Shown: positions 60,186 through 64,000 of the stretch, piece after piece
Numbering within the stretch: the stretch's first letter is position 1
How the letters are laid out: each line of letters opens with the position of its first letter
Origin: Phycisphaerales bacterium PN19_bin_20
GTDB lineage: Bacteria; Planctomycetota; Phycisphaerae; Phycisphaerales; UBA1924
Direction: 5' to 3'
Length of the DNA stretch: 64,000 bases
Assembly (NCBI GenBank): GCA_021173225.1
Contig: JAJOLK010000006.1
Coordinates: forward strand, 62,001 to 126,000
The notes under the pieces: model-generated
Database searches by the model: none
Told to the model about the DNA's origin: nothing
The model's input: the letters and a program-made list of their open reading frames with translations, nothing else
Made by a program: the position numbers and the translations under genes

Positions 60186-60227
60186 TTCAATTTCATCACT
60201 CCAATCACCCACGATCCGCGAGCCAGA

Positions 60228-61208
60228 TCAGAAACCGGGGGTCACGCCCGCGGCCTTGAGATCCTCGCGTGCGATGTCCGCCGTCACGGGGATCAGCTTG
60301 TCCTTCAGCACGCCCTCTTGGCCCTGCCTGGAGAACATCATCTTGACCATCTCAACCTGCACCGGGGGCAGCGCCTCGCCGGGCTTCTTATTGATATAGA
60401 CCATCAGGAAGCGGGCGACGGGGTACTCCCCGCTGTACGCGTTCTCGGCGCTAGGGGCAAATGCGGCGTCCTTGGCGGTCTTCTTGACCTTGAGCGCCTT
60501 GACGTCAGCCGTGCGGTACCCGATCGCCGAGTAGCCGATGGCAAACTTGTCGGTCGCGATCGCGTTGATCACGCCCGAACTGCCCGGCTGCTCCTTGACC
60601 GTGGGCTTGAAGTCCTTCTTGCCCAGCACGTGCTCCTTAAAGTAGCCGTACGTGCCCGACGAGCTGTTACGCCCGTACAGCGCAAGGGGCTTGGAGGCCC
60701 AGTCGGCGTTCGTCACGCCCAGGTCGCCCCAGCTCATGTCCTTACCCTCAACCGAGAAGATCGCCTTGGCCTGCTCGATCGAGATCTCCGCGATCGGCGC
60801 GTCCTTGTTCACAAAGATCGCCAGGCAGTCGATCGCGACCCGCAGGCCCGTGGGCTTATAGCCGAACTTCTTCTCGAACTTGTCGGTCTCCTCGCTCTTC
60901 ATTGGGCGTGACATCGGGCCGAACGTGGCCGTGCCCTCGATCAGCGCAGTGGGTGCCGTGCTGCTGCCCTTGCCCTCGACCGACTTGCCCACGCTGGGGT
61001 ACAGCTTGGTGAACTCCTCGGCCCAGTGCGTCGACAGCGTCAGCATCGAGTCAGACCCGACGAATTTGACCTCGCCAGCGACACTCTGCGCAACCTTGTA
61101 CGTTGGCAGCGCGCTGTCGACGACCGGCTCCGAAGACGCCGAAGCGGTCCCGGCCAACGCAACTACCGCCACCGCACCAGACATCATCCGAGCAAAGGTC
61201 GTGTTCAT
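60228..61208 (-). CDS. pstS: Phosphate-binding protein PstS
   Basis: This is the exported phosphate-binding subunit of the Pst importer. It has 326 residues from the ATG at 61208. A signal peptide (1-25, cut near ASA) has no lipobox, so it should be soluble in the periplasm. Binding-site motifs are FVGSDSMLTLSTHW, GKGSSTAPTALIEGTATFGPMSRPM, a GRNSSSGTYGYFKEHVL segment (phosphate loop) and PGSSGVINAI. Transcription continues on the minus strand to a terminator, then pstC, pstA and pstB. No phoU is seen. Confidence 0.95.
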   Translation of the reverse strand: MNTTFARMMSGAVAVVALAGTASASSEPVVDSALPTYKVAQSVAGEVKFVGSDSMLTLSTHWAEEFTKLYPSVGKSVEGKGSSTAPTALIEGTATFGPMSRPMKSEETDKFEKKFGYKPTGLRVAIDCLAIFVNKDAPIAEISIEQAKAIFSVEGKDMSWGDLGVTNADWASKPLALYGRNSSSGTYGYFKEHVLGKKDFKPTVKEQPGSSGVINAIATDKFAIGYSAIGYRTADVKALKVKKTAKDAAFAPSAENAYSGEYPVARFLMVYINKKPGEALPPVQVEMVKMMFSRQGQEGVLKDKLIPVTADIAREDLKAAGVTPGF

Positions 61209-61217
61209 CAAAGGCTA

Positions 61218-61276
61218 CTCCGTAAGGGTGAGACTCCAAGACCGTAGAAGTCTTAGCGGACTGGACCCTCACGGAG
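61218..61276 (-). promoter_or_regulatory. Long hairpin covering the pstS ribosome-binding site
   Basis: CTCCGTAAGGGT (61218-61229) and ACCCTCACGGAG (61265-61276) form a 12-position stem with a single mismatch. Inside it, AAGAC/GTCTT gives a second small stem. On the mRNA the 3' arm ends in ACGGAG, which is the pstS Shine-Dalgarno sequence 10 nt before the ATG. The hairpin could therefore hide the ribosome-binding site. Confidence 0.5.
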
Positions 61277-61281
61277 TCAGG

Positions 61282-61303
61282 CGTTTCGTTAAGGTTTGGT
61301 GAA
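61282..61303 (-). promoter_or_regulatory. Pho-box-like direct repeat upstream of pstS
   Basis: On the minus strand two adjacent 11-bp units read TTCACCAAACC and TTAACGAAACG (8 of 11 identical). Tandem 11-bp TTNAC repeats are the form of PhoB/PhoP binding sites. It lies about 75 nt before the pstS ATG. The spacing to a -10 (TAAGAC at 61250-61255) is longer than usual. Confidence 0.4.
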
Positions 61304-61467
61304 GACCCCAAGTTCACGCCACCACGACCCGCGAACCCGACTCGATCAAGCTTCGTCTTCCTCATCCCTACCGTAAATGGCCTCGCCCAAGTGCGCCGCC
61401 CGCCAACGTGGCCTCTCTCTCCAGAGCTCTGGACTGTCCGTCTCCGCCCCGCAACCATTACTCTCTC

Positions 61468-62250
61468 ATGATGGCCAGCCCACCCACAACCACCGCTTCC
61501 TCGCCCGTGGTTCGCCCGCCCTCGCCGGATGCACCGACCACATCGATTGAGGCCCGGGGCCTGTCCCGGTGCTTCGGGGCGTTCGCGGCCGTGCAAGACG
61601 TCTCTTTCACCATCCCCGGCCCGGCGCTGGTGGCGTTCCTTGGGCCAAACGGGGCTGGCAAGTCCACTACCTTGCGACTGCTGACTGGGTTCCTGACCCC
61701 GAGCGCCGGCTCGGCGTACATCGCGGGCCTCGATGTTCAGACCGACCGATCACTCGCGATGACCAAGCTCGGCTACTTGCCTGAGAACGGCCCGCTTCAC
61801 CCGGAGATGACCCCGCCAGAGATTCTCAGGTTTCTTGGCAACGCGCGCGGTCTGCGCGGCGGCGAACTGGCCGCACGAATGGACGCCGTCATCACCCAGA
61901 CGCAGCTTGGCGATGTGCTCGGGCGGCCTGCGAGCAAGCTCAGCAAGGGCTTCCGTCAGCGCGTTGGCATGGCGGCGGCACTCTTGCACGATCCGTCGGT
62001 GCTGATCTTGGACGAGCCCACGGCGGGGCTCGACCCACGGCAGGTTGACCACGTCCGCCAGTTGCTGACCGACCTGGCCAAGACCCGCGCGATCCTGCTC
62101 TCAACGCACATCCTGTCGGAGGTCCGGGCGATCGCCCAGCGGATCATCATGATCAGCCGTGGGCGGCTGGTACACGACGGGCCGGGACAGTCACTGGGCA
62201 GAACCGAGGCTGAGATGGAGCACCGCTTCCGAGCCCTGACGGCGGGCTGA
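61468..62250 (+). CDS. ABC transporter ATPase (GldA/NatA-like)
   Basis: The product has 260 residues, starting ATG-ATG. Motifs are IEARGLSRCFGAFAAVQDV, Walker A GPNGAGKST, YLPENGPLHPEMTPPEILRF (Q-loop position occupied by YLPE), signature LSKGFRQRVGMAAALLHDP, Walker B VLILDEPTAGLDP and THILSEV. The LSKGFRQRV signature and YLPE are typical of the ATPase partner of ABC-2 / gliding-motility-like exporters. It is followed after 96 nt by a permease of the matching type. Export of an unknown substrate is the likely role. Confidence 0.88.
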   Translation: MMASPPTTTASSPVVRPPSPDAPTTSIEARGLSRCFGAFAAVQDVSFTIPGPALVAFLGPNGAGKSTTLRLLTGFLTPSAGSAYIAGLDVQTDRSLAMTKLGYLPENGPLHPEMTPPEILRFLGNARGLRGGELAARMDAVITQTQLGDVLGRPASKLSKGFRQRVGMAAALLHDPSVLILDEPTAGLDPRQVDHVRQLLTDLAKTRAILLSTHILSEVRAIAQRIIMISRGRLVHDGPGQSLGRTEAEMEHRFRALTAG

Positions 62251-62346
62251 CCCGGATTGCATGACCAACACATATCAGACCGCGGCCCTTCACATCTCGG
62301 CCAGCGAGTGGACGCGAAGTCCTGCAAGCAACACGAGACCTGAACG

Positions 62347-64000
62347 ATGAGCTCAAAGCCTCCACGCCCGATTGCCGCACTGCTCAGCCGCGAGCTGGCC
62401 AGCGCGTTTACCAACCCGACGGCGTATGTCTTCATCACGCTGTTTGTCTTTCTCTCCGGGGTCGCGGCGTTCTGGGGTGACGCGTTCTTCGCCCGGAACA
62501 TGGCAACCCTTGACGAGCTGAGCGCCTGGTTTCCGGCGCTGCTGCTGTTCCTTGTCCCCGCTATCACCATGGGCGCGTGGGCCGAGGAGCGCAAGCAGGG
62601 CACCGACGAACTGCTGCTGACGCTGCCAGCCAGCGAGTGGCAGCTTGCGCTAGGCAAATATCTTGGCTGCGTGGTGGTCTACACGGTCTGCCTGCTGTTT
62701 AGCACCTCGCACGTGCTGGTGCTGGCGTACTTGGGTGCGCCGGATGTGGGGCTGCTGGCGGTGACGTACCTGGGCTACTTCTTGGCCGGTGCGGCGCTGT
62801 GCGGGCTGGGCCTGCTGGCCAGCACGATCAGTGCCAGCTCGACTGTCGCCTTTATCACCGCGGCGATCGCCTCCGCGGTGCTGGTCGGGCTGGGCCTGAG
62901 CAACAGCGTGCTCAGCGGGCCGCTTGCCCCGGCCGCTGAGCTGCTGCGCAGCCTGAGCGTGCCCGCGCGGCTCGAGAACTTCACACGCGGGGTCGTGAGC
63001 CTGGCGGACGTTGCCTACTTCGTGAGCATCGCGGCGGCGGGCGTGCTGGCGGCGGCGGGCGTGCTGCGGCGGCGACGCAGTGTGGGCCTGCCCGCGGGCG
63101 GCGCGGGGCTGCACGGGTTGCTGCGGGGCCTAAGCGTGCTGGCCATCGGCGCGTGCACGGTGCTCCTGCTTGATCGCCTTGGGACGCGGGCCGATGGAAC
63201 CAGCGAGCGGCTCTGGACCTTGAGCGAGCAGACCAGACAGATTGCCAAGGCCGTGCCCGCCGAGGCACCGGTGCAGATCACGGCGTATGTCTCTGCCGAG
63301 GTGCCCGGGTCATTGGCGCAGCAGCGGGCCCAGCTTTTAGGCACGCTGCGCGAGCTTGAGTCTGTCAGCGGCGGGCGGGTTCGCACGCGCGTAGAAACCA
63401 CAGACGTCAACACGCCCGAGGCCCGCGACGCGGAGCGCGCGTTTGGAGTGCGCCCGCGTGAGGTCGCTGGGGAGGGGGCCGACGGCGGGGGCGCGCGGCC
63501 AGTATTCCTCTCGGTGGTCACGCAGGGGGCGGGCGGTGAGTTCAGCCTGATGCCGTTCTTGGCACGCGGGCTGGCTGTTGAGTATGAGCTTGCGCGGTCG
63601 ATCCGCGCGGTGGGTAGCAGCACGCGTAAGACCATCGGGGTAATGGAGACGCCGGTGGGCGTCTTTGGATCCTTTGACTTTCAGACGATGCAGTCGCGAC
63701 CAGACTGGCCGCTGGTGGCCGAGCTTCGCAAGCAGTACAACGTTCAGCGCGTCAGCGCAGGGGCTGAGATCCCGACGGACATTGACGTGCTGGTGGTCGC
63801 GCAGCCCAGCAGCCTGCGGCAAGAGGAGTTGGACAGCGTGACGGCGTGGGTCAGCGCAGGCAAGGCCGCTCTGCTGATGGAGGACGCGCTGCCGCTGATC
63901 AATCCGCAGCTTGCGACCAGCGAGCCCAGGCGGCCGCAGGGCAACCCGATGATGGGGCAGCAGGACAACACGCCCAAGGCCAAGCTTGACGCGCTCTGGA
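62347..64000 (+). CDS. ABC-2 permease fused to GldG-like domain, C-terminus off the window
   Basis: The frame is open from the ATG at 62347 to the right edge (551 codons). The first ~250 residues are an ABC-2 permease with six likely membrane helices (IAALLSRELASAFTNPTAYVFITLFVFLSG..., EERKQGTDELLLTLPASEW, YTVCLLFSTSHVLVLAYLG). A further helix (about 255-280) leads to a large extracytoplasmic domain with the GldG/ABC_transp_aux pattern (LSEQTRQIAKAVPAEAPVQITAYVS, RTRVETTDVNTPEARDAERAFGV, IDVLVVAQPSSL-type segment). In Bacteroidetes GldF and GldG are separate; here they appear fused. Partner of the preceding ATPase. Confidence 0.85.
   Translation, partial: MSSKPPRPIAALLSRELASAFTNPTAYVFITLFVFLSGVAAFWGDAFFARNMATLDELSAWFPALLLFLVPAITMGAWAEERKQGTDELLLTLPASEWQLALGKYLGCVVVYTVCLLFSTSHVLVLAYLGAPDVGLLAVTYLGYFLAGAALCGLGLLASTISASSTVAFITAAIASAVLVGLGLSNSVLSGPLAPAAELLRSLSVPARLENFTRGVVSLADVAYFVSIAAAGVLAAAGVLRRRRSVGLPAGGAGLHGLLRGLSVLAIGACTVLLLDRLGTRADGTSERLWTLSEQTRQIAKAVPAEAPVQITAYVSAEVPGSLAQQRAQLLGTLRELESVSGGRVRTRVETTDVNTPEARDAERAFGVRPREVAGEGADGGGARPVFLSVVTQGAGGEFSLMPFLARGLAVEYELARSIRAVGSSTRKTIGVMETPVGVFGSFDFQTMQSRPDWPLVAELRKQYNVQRVSAGAEIPTDIDVLVVAQPSSLRQEELDSVTAWVSAGKAALLMEDALPLINPQLATSEPRRPQGNPMMGQQDNTPKAKLDALW

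Overview
The window looks like chromosomal DNA of a GC-rich (roughly two-thirds G+C), free-living Gram-negative-type bacterium, most likely a member of the Planctomycetota (Phycisphaerae-like). This is an inference from gene content: pseudopilin-type secreted-protein clusters, two exported proteins with a C-terminal PGA(A/V)-hydrophobic-RRRR sorting tail, a SPINDLY-type O-GlcNAc transferase, very large PstC/PstA permeases, a GldF-GldG-like fusion, and frequent GTG/TTG starts. There is no plasmid, phage, transposase, CRISPR array, rRNA or convincing tRNA gene. Genes are densely packed and mostly housekeeping.

Layout. 1-4065 (minus): a pseudopilin operon (major pseudopilin, GspG-like, small membrane protein, GspH-like, small membrane protein, exported C39-protease-fold protein running off the left edge). 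4.5-9.7 kb: acyl-CoA/acyl-ACP synthetase, a SPOR-domain lipoprotein, an exported HEAT-like protein, phosphoglycerate kinase. 9.9-17.7 kb: sorting-tail protein, TPR/O-GlcNAc transferase, NUDIX hydrolase, then a site-2 protease, a rhomboid protease and tRNA-guanine transglycosylase in a row. 17.9-27 kb: two CNNM/CBS membrane proteins, HscB-like J-protein, Asp/Glu racemase-like protein, TlpA-like thioredoxin, Rho with a Gly-rich arm, TIM-barrel protein. 27-35 kb: LepA, YchF, a GNAT remnant, a second sorting-tail protein, S51 peptidase, mannose-6-phosphate isomerase, a lipoprotein and a YacP-type NYN nuclease. 35.5-46 kb: ribosomal protein S21, membrane pyrophosphatase, RNase Y, a SpoIIE-type phosphatase, a chemoreceptor and a SurA-like lipoprotein. 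46-53.4 kb: a complete trpEGDCFBA operon. 53.5-61.3 kb (minus): pstS and pstCAB. 61.5 kb to the right edge: an ABC ATPase and a permease/GldG-like fusion, incomplete.

Most notable: (1) a short reading frame with three consecutive Trp codons directly in front of trpE, preceded by a good promoter, which is a candidate trp leader peptide; (2) a dispersed palindromic intergenic repeat at four loci; (3) an almost identical C-terminal helical tag on two adjacent, unrelated intramembrane proteases; (4) a long hairpin covering the pstS ribosome-binding site, next to a Pho-box-like direct repeat; (5) a strong promoter more than 500 nt upstream of RNase Y, in front of GT-rich sequence without a gene. 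No wholly new multi-gene system was recognised.

Coordinates and motifs were read by eye. Family assignments rest on recognisable motifs, not on database searches.
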